Shown in pieces: positions 1 through 8,536 of a stretch of 64,000 bases of DNA (the first letter of the stretch is position 1; every line of letters begins with the position of its first letter). The translations under genes and the position numbers were made by a program. The stretch comes from an uncultured Ilyobacter sp. Its GTDB lineage: Bacteria > Fusobacteriota > Fusobacteriia > Fusobacteriales > Fusobacteriaceae. The notes below the pieces were generated by a model that was not told the origin of the DNA, searched no databases, and saw only the letters and a list, made by a program, of their open reading frames with translations. The DNA lies in NCBI RefSeq assembly GCF_963668085.1, contig NZ_OY764059.1, positions 1,798,001 through 1,862,000 on the forward strand, read 5' to 3'.

Positions 1-592
1 TGACCCCGTCTGATGACTTTGCACTTATTTTAAAACATGAAGCTAACTCTTTTATGGATTGATGGTGAAATGAGTTTACCCAAGCCTCCTCACCTAAAAT
101 ATCCCTTAAAAATGAATCCTTTTGAATTTTGATTTTGTGAGATGGCAGAGCTTGGTTTATTTCCTGCTGGTGCTTCAGGAAAACTTTCTCTTCCATATAT
201 GATAAATCCTGATACAAACTCCCACCTAAAATAACATTCAAGAGTTGAGTTCCTCTGCAAATACCTAAAATAGGTATCTTTAACTCTAGTGCCTTTTTGA
301 GAAACAGCATATCTGCTTCATCTCTTTCTGGTGTAATTCTGCCGCACTTAGAAAGTGTTTCCTCATTATAAAGATCTGGTGAACAGTCTTCTCCCCCTGA
401 AAAAATAATCCCGTCTAAGCTTTTTAACTGTTCTTCAATTATATCTTCATTTGCAATGCAGGGCAAAACAAAGGGAACTGCCCCAGCCAGTATAACTGAA
501 TTCATATAATTATTTGCTACACATGTCATTTTATAGTCATTAAACATCTTATTGTTGATGTATAGACCTGCTGATATCCCAATTTTTTTCAT
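1..592 (-). CDS. Gamma-glutamyl-gamma-aminobutyrate hydrolase family protein (peptidase C26), partial
   Basis: Only the first 197 codons are in the window; the 3' end is cut at position 1. The protein is a class I glutamine-amidotransferase-fold hydrolase of the PuuD type, which cleaves gamma-glutamyl amide bonds in the cytoplasm. Visible motifs are an SGGEDCSP oxyanion region near residues 65-72, the nucleophile Cys112 in GICRGTQ, and a catalytic His176 in NSFHHQSI. The ATG at 592 follows a GAGGTGG ribosome binding site at about 5 nt. The family is clear, but the true substrate (gamma-glutamyl-GABA or another gamma-glutamyl compound) cannot be read from the sequence, and no putrescine pathway genes are nearby. 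Confidence 0.88.
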   Translation of the reverse strand, partial: MKKIGISAGLYINNKMFNDYKMTCVANNYMNSVILAGAVPFVLPCIANEDIIEEQLKSLDGIIFSGGEDCSPDLYNEETLSKCGRITPERDEADMLFLKKALELKIPILGICRGTQLLNVILGGSLYQDLSYMEEKVFLKHQQEINQALPSHKIKIQKDSFLRDILGEEAWVNSFHHQSIKELASCFKISAKSSDGV

Positions 593-1014
593 AGTCCACC
601 TCAAATCAGTCTGACTTAATTATAAAAGCCAACAAAATTAATACTGTTATTTTATCACAACTTTAAACTTTTATGAAGATATTAGAAAAAATCGATCCTA
701 AAACTGTAGTACAACAGTTATAATTTACTGGGATAAACTGAAAATAAATAAATTTTCTGAAAAAAACTTATTTTATCTTCATGTTTTTTACTCTTTTTTG
801 TTTTTAGTTGTCTAGGTTTTCCTGTAATTTTTTAAATATCTCAGAATTATATCATAAAAATAACCCTATAAATCATAATTTTGATTTATCATCCCTATAT
901 AAAAATAAAATCAGATTTTTTATGTTTTACGTTTCCACTTTTTTTACCGATGAGGTAAAGAATCCAAGTCTTATTATTATTGAATTCTAAAGACAAATAA
1001 ATCTTAAACCCCAA
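593..1014. other. Intergenic region with a short inverted repeat
   Basis: This 422-bp AT-rich gap holds the upstream region of the leftward peptidase gene. I see one small inverted repeat, AACTGT at 702-707 and ACAGTT at 714-719 with a 6-nt gap, which could be a regulator half-site pair. A 60-codon reading frame from a TTG at 808 lacks a ribosome binding site and protein-like composition, so I do not call it. Confidence 0.35.
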
Positions 1015-1302
1015 CTAAAGCTTCTCAATTTCTATAACCATAGGAAGGAAAGGTAACTTAACCTGTGAATAAACTTTAAACCCTTTTTCCTCAAGGAGGG
1101 AACTCTCTATGAAAATTGTAAATTCCTCTACCTGAAAACTTTTATATCTATTTTTATTGGGATACTCTCTGAAAATTTTTACCTGAGGAGTAGGAGTATA
1201 GGGGGTGCAGCAACCTTTAGGTTCGTCGTAAGCTATTTCTAAGATCAACTTTTCTTTTCTTCTCAAGTACTTTTTTACATTTTCTTCTATTAATATTTCC
1301 AT
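1015..1302 (-). CDS. Small CC-motif protein (possible HesB/IscA-like or CC/Se family)
   Basis: This is a 95-residue protein starting at an ATG behind a strong GGGAGGT site. It carries an adjacent cysteine pair, Cys31-Cys32, in the context KGCCTPYTP. A short N-terminal segment and a central CC or selenocysteine-Cys motif resemble small proteins annotated as 'CC/Se motif family (seleno)protein', relatives of A-type iron-sulfur carriers. No catalytic domain is visible, and it stands alone between divergently arranged genes. The family placement is by recall and tentative; metal or Fe-S binding is an inference from the vicinal cysteines. Confidence 0.5.
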   Translation of the reverse strand: MEILIEENVKKYLRRKEKLILEIAYDEPKGCCTPYTPTPQVKIFREYPNKNRYKSFQVEEFTIFIESSLLEEKGFKVYSQVKLPFLPMVIEIEKL

Positions 1303-1480
1303 ACTTACCTCCCGTAATAATTCTTTTCATTATACATTCAAATTAATTCAAAAACTATATAATATCCTCAAAAAATAACCTTTATAACCACTTCCCTAGT
1401 TAAAATCTATCATTATTTATGTTTATTCCTTTAATTTTTTTGATTTTTGAGGGATACTTAATAATAGGAGGTGTTTATTT

Positions 1481-2008
1481 ATGAAATTAGAGGGCATCAA
1501 TGTACTTGCAATATTAAGCGACGATTTTGAAGACCTAGAATTTTGGGTGCCTGTCATGAGACTACGTGAAGAAGGGGCCAATGTTGTAGTAGCAGGAATA
1601 GAAAAAAACAAAAAATATATCGGTAAATACGGTGTTCCTGCCGAATCGACCCACTCTTTTTTAGAACTTTCTCATGAAGATTTCCACGGAATCCTGATTC
1701 CTGGTGGATGGTCCCCTGATAAACTCAGGAGATACCCAGAACTTTTAAAAATCATAAAAGATATGGACCGAGAGAAAAAGGTAATCGGTCAGATATGCCA
1801 TGCTGCATGGGTTACCATATCTGCAAAGGTTGTAGAGGGGAAAAATGTGACCAGTACCCCTGGCATAAGAGACGATCTAGAAAATGCAGGGGCCATATGG
1901 CATGATGAAGCTGTGGTGGTTGACGAGAATTTTGTTTCTAGTAGAAGGCCCCCAGATATTCCAGATTACAACAGAGAACTTGTGAAAGCCTTTTTAAAGT
2001 TTAAATAA
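1481..2008 (+). CDS. DJ-1/PfpI family protein (class I glutamine-amidotransferase-like)
   Basis: This 175-residue protein has the DJ-1/PfpI fold: the conserved acidic region DDFEDLEF with Glu17, the IPGGWSPD loop near residues 73-80, and the nucleophile-elbow Cys106 in GQICHAAW. The His following Cys106 is typical of the PfpI group. Family members act as glyoxalase/deglycase-like stress proteins or as peptidases of uncertain physiological role. Length is normal for the family. The ATG follows an AGGAGG-type site. It is monocistronic and ends in a strong bidirectional terminator shared with the convergent gene on the other side. Confidence 0.9.
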   Translation: MKLEGINVLAILSDDFEDLEFWVPVMRLREEGANVVVAGIEKNKKYIGKYGVPAESTHSFLELSHEDFHGILIPGGWSPDKLRRYPELLKIIKDMDREKKVIGQICHAAWVTISAKVVEGKNVTSTPGIRDDLENAGAIWHDEAVVVDENFVSSRRPPDIPDYNRELVKAFLKFK

Positions 2009-2025
2009 TTTCTAAAAACCATAAA

Positions 2026-2059
2026 AATAGACCGTTCTAGATTTTTAGAACGGTCTATT
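2026..2059. terminator. Bidirectional intrinsic terminator
   Basis: A perfect 14-bp stem (2026-2039 with 2046-2059) and 6-nt loop is flanked by A and T runs. It lies between the convergent PfpI gene and the GIY-YIG gene and can stop transcription from both sides. Confidence 0.9.
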
Positions 2060-2060
2060 T

Positions 2061-2906
2061 TTAATTAAGTTTTATAAAACATATTTTTTCTCCAAGAGCT
2101 ACAACTTTTACTTTATATCCTGCATCCATCCAGGTTTTAGAGTGAGAGTGACCCCCATTTGACCACCAGGCTGTATAGGTACGAGCTGATTTTGGAAGTT
2201 TGAAGCCTAAGATGTCTTCGAGTTTTGACAGAGGTACCTCTATACTCTCAGCCTTTTCATTTTTCAGATAGCCGAATATCTTACTGTATTTCCCATACTT
2301 TTTGTCCTTATTTTTTATTTCATCTGTCTTACTATCTTCATTTACTTTTATAGGCTCTGAAATTTTATCAGAATTAAAAACAACCTTTTTTTCATTCCAC
2401 ATGGGTTTAAGCATATGCTGTAACTCTTTTTTTAATTTCTTCCTGTTGGAGGTTTTTAAAAAATAAAGTTCTAATTTTGATTTTTCTTTGTATGATCTCA
2501 AGATAAGACTATTTATCTTACAGTTCACAGTTTGGAATCCTTCAAAACAATTTCTAGAAGATATCACCCCATATCCCGAGTTAAACCTTTGTTCTAGATC
2601 AAGGCACTCCTCTATATAAACCACCTTGTTATCTTCCATTATGCAGTATACTCCCGAACTTTTTATCTTTGGAATTCTGAACTTACAAAATTTTTCTTTC
2701 CCGTAGGGATTAAGTTTCTTTTTTTCCAAATCACTAAATTCCTTTTGAGGAGAATACTCCATTAAATCCCCCCTATGAGTTTCAGGAGTTATTCTGCATA
2801 TAAATTTAAAATTATATCCTTCTATTTTTTTTAAGCTTCTTTTTTTCCCCTTCATTTTCACCTCCAGTTTTTCTCTAGTAGAATTCGTTATTTTAATTTC
2901 TTTCAT
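2061..2906 (-). CDS. GIY-YIG-like protein with C-terminal DUF7662-like domain
   Basis: This 281-residue basic protein has no close relative that I can name, but two domains are visible. Residues about 83-175 match a GIY-YIG nuclease layout: GVYCI at 85-89 (GIY), VVYIEE at 95-100 (YIG, with Gly replaced by Glu99), Arg107, and a candidate catalytic Glu161 followed by KPMWN. Residues about 206-278 match a DUF7662-like domain, with the motifs KLPKSARTY and WWSNGGHS and an aromatic-basic end. Between them lies a Lys/Asp-rich linker (about 180-205). A role in nucleic-acid cleavage or binding is inferred. The altered YIG motif makes activity uncertain. Confidence 0.65.
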   Translation of the reverse strand: MKEIKITNSTREKLEVKMKGKKRSLKKIEGYNFKFICRITPETHRGDLMEYSPQKEFSDLEKKKLNPYGKEKFCKFRIPKIKSSGVYCIMEDNKVVYIEECLDLEQRFNSGYGVISSRNCFEGFQTVNCKINSLILRSYKEKSKLELYFLKTSNRKKLKKELQHMLKPMWNEKKVVFNSDKISEPIKVNEDSKTDEIKNKDKKYGKYSKIFGYLKNEKAESIEVPLSKLEDILGFKLPKSARTYTAWWSNGGHSHSKTWMDAGYKVKVVALGEKICFIKLN

Positions 2907-2940
2907 TATTTTTGAGCGTATCCTTTTTTAAAAAATAAAA

Positions 2941-2960
2941 AGACTTGAAAAATCAAGTCT
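2941..2960 (-). terminator. Intrinsic terminator of the TauE/SafE gene
   Basis: An 8-bp perfect stem (AGACTTGA with TCAAGTCT) and a 4-nt loop is followed on the minus strand by a U-rich tract. It sits 13 bp after the transporter stop codon. Confidence 0.85.
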
Positions 2961-2972
2961 AATTTTGAAAAA

Positions 2973-3713
2973 TTAATAAAATACATCTTTAAGCACTATC
3001 GCAGTACAAAGAGTCAAAAAAACTGGTTTTACAAGTTTAGAGCCTTTCTTACTTGCATAGCCACTTCCAAAACGACTTCCTAGAATTCTAAAAAATGTTA
3101 TAAACAAAGCATATTTATAGTCTATCAGGCCTTCTGCAGCATAGAAAAATATAGAAGTAACTCCCATGAGAAATAAGAGAGGCTTAACTGTAGCTACAGC
3201 CTCCAAAAAATCAAATTTAAATACATACACTAGAGCCAGGGCAAAAAAACTTCCGGCCGCCATACCGAAAAATCCCATATAAACCCCTATAATAAAAGTG
3301 ACAATTATTCCAATGGTTATAGTCTTTTTGGTGAAACCTTCAAAACCATTCTCTATCCCCACCTTTTTAGAGGTAAGAGAGTGTATCACAAGGGCTATTA
3401 GTATCATAGGAACAAGTCTTTCTAGGACTTTTCCGTCCATCATAGCCAGCATCTTTGTACCAACTATTGTTCCTACAGCACCTGGTATAATTGCATATTT
3501 TAAGAATGTCTTGTTTACATTACCATTTTTATTATAGTGATAAGCACTAGTACCGTTGTCCATCAGGGCACTTAGCCTGTTGGTTCCTATTATCATTTTT
3601 ATTGGCATATCCACCATCATAAGGATAGCCATTATGAGCATTCCTCCGCCCCCTGCAATAGCAGTTATAACTCCTGCTGCCAAGGCTCCCACTGCGAGAA
3701 TTATATATATCAT
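2973..3713 (-). CDS. TauE/SafE family sulfite/organoanion exporter-like membrane protein
   Basis: This is a 246-residue polytopic membrane protein with about eight hydrophobic segments. The N-terminal glycine-rich signature (AIAGGGGML) and the GTNRLSALM segment are typical of the TauE/SafE (DUF81) family, which exports sulfite, sulfoacetate or related anions or thiosulfate. Two homologous halves are visible, the second beginning near GVYMGFFGMAAG at about residues 144-155. It is monocistronic with its own terminator. No sulfur-metabolism genes are adjacent, so the substrate is unknown. Confidence 0.82.
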   Translation of the reverse strand: MIYIILAVGALAAGVITAIAGGGGMLIMAILMMVDMPIKMIIGTNRLSALMDNGTSAYHYNKNGNVNKTFLKYAIIPGAVGTIVGTKMLAMMDGKVLERLVPMILIALVIHSLTSKKVGIENGFEGFTKKTITIGIIVTFIIGVYMGFFGMAAGSFFALALVYVFKFDFLEAVATVKPLLFLMGVTSIFFYAAEGLIDYKYALFITFFRILGSRFGSGYASKKGSKLVKPVFLTLCTAIVLKDVFY

Positions 3714-4158
3714 ATTCCACTCCTTTAAGCGTTTTATATAAAAAGTATTAAAGTATTTTTGAATTATAATTTATAAAAATTTTAACTCTTGTATACAGTA
3801 TAATCCCATATTCTCTATATGTCTACTATAAAAAATTAATTCTCTATTTTTATAAGTTCATTTTTTAGTCTAGTCTTTTTTAGCCTCATACTTTTCTTTG
3901 TTTCTTACTTTAAAAAGCAAAAAACAGCCGCCGGGGAGATGACAGCTGTTTCTTAGGAGAGGTTTTTTGATATTATGCTTAATTTTTTATGTTCTAATCT
4001 TTTGACTGAAGTTTTTCAAAAAAAGTTTAAAATAAAAAAGTTATATGCCATATCAAGTTATAAAATAATCCTACTTTTCTCTATTTTGATGTTTTTCATT
4101 TCCACTTTATTTACTATCCTACTAAAGAATAGAGAAGATAATATTAGTAGATTATTTT
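3714..4158. other. Intergenic region, no convincing gene
   Basis: This 445-bp gap lies between the transporter start and the zupT stop. It holds one hairpin, listed separately. A 71-codon plus-strand frame from 3975 has a plausible site (TTAGGAGAGG) but is low complexity, runs into the opposite end of zupT, and resembles no family I know, so I leave it uncalled. Confidence 0.4.
3922..3951 (-). terminator. Candidate terminator downstream of zupT
   Basis: AAACAGC and GCTGTTT form a 7-bp stem with a 16-nt GC-rich loop, followed on the minus strand by a T-rich tract. It lies about 210 bp beyond the zupT stop, so it ends either a long 3' UTR or an unrecognised short transcript. Confidence 0.5.
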
Positions 4159-5028
4159 TTAAACAAAGAGCAATAAACTTACTGCCATAACTGCCATACC
4201 ACTTACCAATCCGTAGATTGACAGATGATGCTCCCCGTATCTTTGGGCTGCTGGAAGTAGTTCGTCCAACGATATAAATACCATTATACCTGCCACTCCT
4301 GCAAAAAGTATCCCAAACACAAAATCATTAAAATATCTAAAAAGTAATACATACCCTACTAAGGCTCCTATTGGTTCTGAAAGTCCAGATAAAAACGAAT
4401 AGAAAAATGCTTTCTTCTTATCTCCTGTAGCGTAATATATCGGTACAGACACTGCTATTCCCTCAGGTATGTTGTGAATGGCTATAGCCACAGCTATGGA
4501 AACTCCTAGAGTTGGATCCTTAATTGCAGAAGCAAAGGTAGCCAGCCCCTCTGGGAAGTTATGGATACCTATAGCCAATGCAGAAAATATACCCATTCTA
4601 TATAGAGACCCTGATTTATGTTTATGGCCTGTATGTTCACTGGCCTTCTCCTCTTCCATCTCTTCTAGATGATGTTCCATATTCTCTATTTCCACCATAT
4701 CCTCTATACCTGCCACTTCATGTGGATTTTCAAAAGACGGGACAAGCTTATCTATAATAGCTATAACCATTATCCCTCCAAAAAATGCCAAAGTGGTAAC
4801 CCAATATCCATTTCTTGTCCCTAGCTCTGCCACTAGAGCGTCCTTTGCCTTTACAAATATCTCTACAAATGAAACATAGAGCATAACACCTCCTGAAAAA
4901 CCCAAGGCAATGGAAAGAAACTTAGTATTCGTTTTTTTGGCAAAAAATGCCATGGCACTTCCTATCCCTGTTGAAAGCCCAGCAAATAGAGTAAGCCCAA
5001 AGGCAAATAATACCGTACTATCCCACAT
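4159..5028 (-). CDS. zupT: ZIP family zinc/divalent metal transporter (ZupT)
   Basis: This 289-residue membrane protein imports Zn2+ and other divalent metals. The two ZIP signature helices carry His156-Asn157...Glu160 (HNFPEG) and His185-Asn186...Glu189 (HNIPEG), the binuclear metal site of the family. The variable cytoplasmic loop (about 112-140) is Glu-rich and ends in a short His cluster ([10 protein letters not shown]). Length and order of helices fit the bacterial ZupT/GufA group. It is transcribed alone. No Zur-like operator was recognised in its short upstream region. Confidence 0.92.
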   Translation of the reverse strand: MWDSTVLFAFGLTLFAGLSTGIGSAMAFFAKKTNTKFLSIALGFSGGVMLYVSFVEIFVKAKDALVAELGTRNGYWVTTLAFFGGIMVIAIIDKLVPSFENPHEVAGIEDMVEIENMEHHLEEMEEEKASEHTGHKHKSGSLYRMGIFSALAIGIHNFPEGLATFASAIKDPTLGVSIAVAIAIHNIPEGIAVSVPIYYATGDKKKAFFYSFLSGLSEPIGALVGYVLLFRYFNDFVFGILFAGVAGIMVFISLDELLPAAQRYGEHHLSIYGLVSGMAVMAVSLLLFV

Positions 5029-5170
5029 ACTAATCCTCCTATTTAATTGATGTATTTGTCATAGTATACAAAAAATTTAATATTTAACATAATAAAATTT
5101 AAATTTAATTTTTTCAATTTTTAGACCCATCTATTGATTGAATACTCTAGCTGTTGTAAGTTAAAGAAAA

Positions 5171-5188
5171 AGAGTCCCTTCGGACTCT
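5171..5188. terminator. Intrinsic terminator after rubrerythrin
   Basis: AGAGTCC pairs with GGACTCT around a CTTC loop. A run of A on one side and T on the other makes it usable on both strands. It lies about 20 bp past the rubrerythrin stop. Confidence 0.85.
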
Positions 5189-5210
5189 TTTATTATCAGT
5201 ATCAGACTTA

Positions 5211-5747
5211 TTAATAATTTTTAGCCTGAACTTTAAAGTGTGCTCTTGGATGGTCACATACAGGACAAACCTCAGGTGCCTTGACACCTTCAACTAAGTA
5301 TCCGCAGTTCCCACATTCCCATACCACTTTTTCCTCTTTATTAAATACATTTTCCTCTTTTACATTTTTTAAAAGCTGAAGATATCTTTCCTCGTGCTCT
5401 TTTTCAATTTTACCCACTTCACGGAAAAGAAAAGCTATCTTTTTGAACCCTTCTTCCTCTGCATCCTTTGCGAAATTTTCATACATATCAGTCCACTCAT
5501 AGTTTTCTCCGTCAGCTGCATCTTTTAGATTTTCAGCTGTAGAAGGCATTCCTTCGTGAAGAAGTTTAAACCATATTTTTGCATGTGCCATCTCATTGTG
5601 TGCTGTCTCTTCGAAAAATGATGCAATTTGGTTATATCCCTCTTTTTTTGCCTGAGAAGCATAATATGTGTATTTGTTTCTAGCCTGTGATTCCCCTGCA
5701 AAAGCAGAAAGTAGATTGTTTTCTGTCTTAGTTCCCTTTAAATTCAT
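5211..5747 (-). CDS. rbr: Rubrerythrin
   Basis: This 178-residue rubrerythrin reduces hydrogen peroxide in anaerobes. The N-terminal four-helix domain has the di-iron ligands in [10 protein letters not shown] (about 46-55) and a second E-x2-H motif in EKEHEER (about 120-125). The C-terminal rubredoxin-like domain has the CGNCGY and CPVCDHP pairs that bind one FeS4 site. Length is standard. The start follows a GGGGG-type ribosome binding site and lies 12 bp from a long perfect inverted repeat, which suggests peroxide- or metal-responsive control. It is monocistronic. Confidence 0.95.
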   Translation of the reverse strand: MNLKGTKTENNLLSAFAGESQARNKYTYYASQAKKEGYNQIASFFEETAHNEMAHAKIWFKLLHEGMPSTAENLKDAADGENYEWTDMYENFAKDAEEEGFKKIAFLFREVGKIEKEHEERYLQLLKNVKEENVFNKEEKVVWECGNCGYLVEGVKAPEVCPVCDHPRAHFKVQAKNY

Positions 5748-5758
5748 AATTCCCCCTT

Positions 5759-5789
5759 TGATAAGATTTAATATGATTAAATCTTATCA
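5759..5789. promoter_or_regulatory. Perfect inverted repeat (14-bp arms) in the rubrerythrin promoter/leader
   Basis: The left arm (5759-5772, TGATAAGATTTAAT) and the right arm (5776-5789) are exact complements around a 3-bp centre, directly upstream of the rubrerythrin ribosome binding site. A leftward TTGAAA...TAAGAT promoter with an 18-bp spacer would place the -10 inside one arm. AT-rich palindromes of this kind are typical of Fur/PerR-family sites, but the spacing does not match the textbook PerR box exactly, so the regulator is not assigned. Confidence 0.7.
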
Positions 5790-5912
5790 TACAGAAATTT
5801 ATTTTTCAAACATATAATATAACAAATTTTTAAATTGCCTTTACCACAAAATTTTCATTTTCAAGATTAAAATTCAGATAATTCACCAAAACCAAGCCTA
5901 TTCAACTGCAAA

Positions 5913-7706
5913 TTATTCTGGTTTTCCAGAGGGCAACGAGGATTTGATTTTTTCTATTACCCCTATAAACTTCGTCCCATATCTATCGAATTTCACCTCT
6001 CCAACCCCATGTATCTCAAGCATCTCCTCTCGGTTCAGAGGAAGGTACTTGGCCATCTCGTGAAGGGTCTTGTCAGAAAAAACAGTATAGGGGGGCTTCC
6101 CTTCCTCTTTTGCTATTTCATATCTCAGTTTCTTGAGGTCTTCAAAATACTGATCTCCCTCATAACTTATTTTTTTATCTACCTTTGCTACCTTCCTTAC
6201 AAAAGTTTCCCTGTTCTTTATAAATGAATAAGCTTTTTTAGTCAGCTTCAAAGTTGGAAATTCACCCTTTAGAACCTCTATATATCCATCACCAATAAGC
6301 AGATCTATAATGGCCCTTATCTCCTTTTGTTTATAATCCTTCATAAGTGAGTAGGTACTTATCTTGTTTAAATTCCACTTTAGTATATTTTGATTTTTAG
6401 ATCCTGCCAATATCCCCACTATAATATTGACCCCGAATCTCTCACCGGTTCTTCCTATGCATGAGATTATCTTTTGTGCTTCTATGGTTATATCCTCTGT
6501 TTCACCTGTATCTAGACAGTTGCTGCAGTTATTACAGTTTTCGATTTTCTCATCGCCAAAATATTCTAGTATATAAGATCTTATACACTGAGAAGTATGG
6601 CAGTAATTCACCATGGCATTTAGCTTCTCATATTTTATATCCATGATCTCCCTAGAATTATCAAATTGATTATTTTCTATAAAAAATCTCTGAGTCAGAA
6701 TATCTTTGGGGTTAAATATCAGAATGCAGTTAGCATCGAGGCCATCCCTTCCTGCTCTTCCTGCTTCTTGATAATAACTTTCTATATCTTTTGGAAGGTT
6801 GTTATGTATCACAAACCTCACATTAGACTTATCTATTCCCATTCCAAAGGCATTGGTAGCAACCATTATATCAAGCTCATCCTCTACAAAGTTGTTTTGA
6901 TATTTTTCTCTTTCAGAATCCTTAAGACCTGCGTGGTATTTACCTACCTTGTATCCCCTGCTCAGGAGTTCATTGTAAATAGAGTCAACCTCTTTACGGG
7001 TAGATGCATAGATTATTCCTCTCTCATCCTTATGCTCTTTCAGATACTTTTTTATATACGCCAGACTGTTTACTCCCTTTACCGTAGTAAATTTAAGGTT
7101 TTTTCTATCAAAGCCATTTAAAAATATATCTGGGTCAAATTTCAGATTCCCAACTATATCATCTCTTACCTTAGGAGTGGCTGTAGCTGTAAAAGCCGAT
7201 ATAACAGGTTTAGACTGAAGTTTTTTCAAAAATCTAGGTATTCCCAGATAACTTTTCCTAAAATCATGCCCCCACTGCGATATACAGTGAGCTTCGTCTA
7301 CTGCAATCTGTGATATATTCTTGGTCTTTATCTGTTCCAAAAAATATTCATTTTCCAATCTTTCTGGTGCCACATATACAATCTTATACTGGTCTAGACT
7401 TATATTTTTAAATATCTCATTTGATTCTTTCTGAGAGAGGGAACTATTTATATAAACCGACTCTATTCCAAGGGCATTCAAGGCAGTCACCTGATCCTGC
7501 ATAAGGGAGATAAGGGGAGATATAACTAAGGTTATACCGTCAAATATAAGTGCAGGTATTTGATAGCATATGGATTTACCTCCTCCTGTGGGCATTACCC
7601 CTAGGGTATCTTTATTATTCAAAATATTTTTTATTATCTCTTCCTGCCCTTCTCTAAAGGCACTGTAACCAAAATATTTTTTCAAAATATCATTAATTTT
7701 AATCAT
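5913..7706 (-). CDS. recQ: ATP-dependent DNA helicase RecQ
   Basis: This 597-residue superfamily 2 helicase unwinds DNA 3' to 5' in recombination and repair. It shows the Walker A motif MPTGGGKS at 38-45, the DEAHCISQWGHDFR motif II, the RAGRDG motif VI, a zinc-binding region with CHTSQC and CNNCSNC, a winged-helix region, and a C-terminal HRDC domain in the last 80 residues. This is full domain architecture at the usual length. It lies 73 bp downstream of a same-strand methyltransferase gene, so the two may be co-transcribed. Confidence 0.96.
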   Translation of the reverse strand: MIKINDILKKYFGYSAFREGQEEIIKNILNNKDTLGVMPTGGGKSICYQIPALIFDGITLVISPLISLMQDQVTALNALGIESVYINSSLSQKESNEIFKNISLDQYKIVYVAPERLENEYFLEQIKTKNISQIAVDEAHCISQWGHDFRKSYLGIPRFLKKLQSKPVISAFTATATPKVRDDIVGNLKFDPDIFLNGFDRKNLKFTTVKGVNSLAYIKKYLKEHKDERGIIYASTRKEVDSIYNELLSRGYKVGKYHAGLKDSEREKYQNNFVEDELDIMVATNAFGMGIDKSNVRFVIHNNLPKDIESYYQEAGRAGRDGLDANCILIFNPKDILTQRFFIENNQFDNSREIMDIKYEKLNAMVNYCHTSQCIRSYILEYFGDEKIENCNNCSNCLDTGETEDITIEAQKIISCIGRTGERFGVNIIVGILAGSKNQNILKWNLNKISTYSLMKDYKQKEIRAIIDLLIGDGYIEVLKGEFPTLKLTKKAYSFIKNRETFVRKVAKVDKKISYEGDQYFEDLKKLRYEIAKEEGKPPYTVFSDKTLHEMAKYLPLNREEMLEIHGVGEVKFDRYGTKFIGVIEKIKSSLPSGKPE

Positions 7707-7779
7707 TCTTCCCCCTCTATACTCCTTTTCCCCATAAATCTTAAGCTATATACAGGTTAAAAGTTTATTTTCACTATGC

Positions 7780-8400
7780 CTACTCTTCTCTCCTAAACAT
7801 CATATATCTGAATTCTCGCAAATCTTTTGAGGGCATTGTATACATATAATCATGAGCTTCTATCAGTGAGAAGCTTTTTCCAAGCCTTTCCAAAACCTCA
7901 TTTTCATCCCAGGTCCGTACCTTGAGTCCAGTACACTTGTTTTTATTGGATTTGGAAAAGGTCGCCAGTATAAAATAACCTTTGTGGTTTAGATATCTTT
8001 TCAGCTGGCTAAAATACTTCTCCTCTTCTTTTTTAGAGTTCAGAAAATGCAGCACAGCTCTGTCATGCCAGATATCCACCTTTTCATCCAAATTTAACTT
8101 TAATATATCACACTGAAAAATATCAATTTTATCACTGTATTCTTCTAAGTCCAATTTTAAATCATTTATTGCCCGCTCACTCAGATCAACCCCTATAATA
8201 TTTTCACACCCCTTTTCAAGAAGTGACCTTATAAGAGTTGTTTTCCCACATCCTACATCTAGAATATTACTTTTTATATTTGTTTTATTTATAAGTTTCA
8301 GAGATTCTCTAGAATCCTTTTCATACCATCCCAGTTGTTCTATATTATAAGTTGAATAAATTTTATCCCAGTGAGATTTAGAATTCTTTTTAAATAACAT
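7780..8400 (-). CDS. Class I SAM-dependent methyltransferase
   Basis: This 206-residue protein has the Rossmann-fold SAM site ILDVGCGKTTLIR (motif I) followed by VDLSERAI (the acidic residue that binds the SAM ribose) and a conserved VDIWHDRAVLHFL segment. That arrangement is close to small thiopurine-methyltransferase-like or tellurite-resistance-like bacterial enzymes. The substrate is unknown. It precedes recQ on the same strand, but nothing suggests a shared role beyond position. Confidence 0.82.
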   Translation of the reverse strand: MLFKKNSKSHWDKIYSTYNIEQLGWYEKDSRESLKLINKTNIKSNILDVGCGKTTLIRSLLEKGCENIIGVDLSERAINDLKLDLEEYSDKIDIFQCDILKLNLDEKVDIWHDRAVLHFLNSKKEEEKYFSQLKRYLNHKGYFILATFSKSNKNKCTGLKVRTWDENEVLERLGKSFSLIEAHDYMYTMPSKDLREFRYMMFRREE

Positions 8401-8536
8401 ATTCCCCTCCCTTTAAAACAACTAAAATTCAGTTTTTCAACCAGACCCTAGATTATAATTCTCACATTCCACTTTAATCAGCCTTAGTTACTCTTTTATT
8501 TCAAATTAAATTATTAAATTTCTCCAAAAGCATCTA

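Noticed and set aside
808..990. 60-codon plus-strand frame
   Set aside because: It starts at TTG without a ribosome binding site, has a Phe/Ile/Asn-rich random composition and lies in AT-rich spacer DNA.
3975..4190. 71-codon plus-strand frame with one hydrophobic stretch
   Set aside because: It overlaps the 3' end of zupT on the other strand and has low-complexity composition. The AGGAG-like site is weak evidence alone, so I did not call it.
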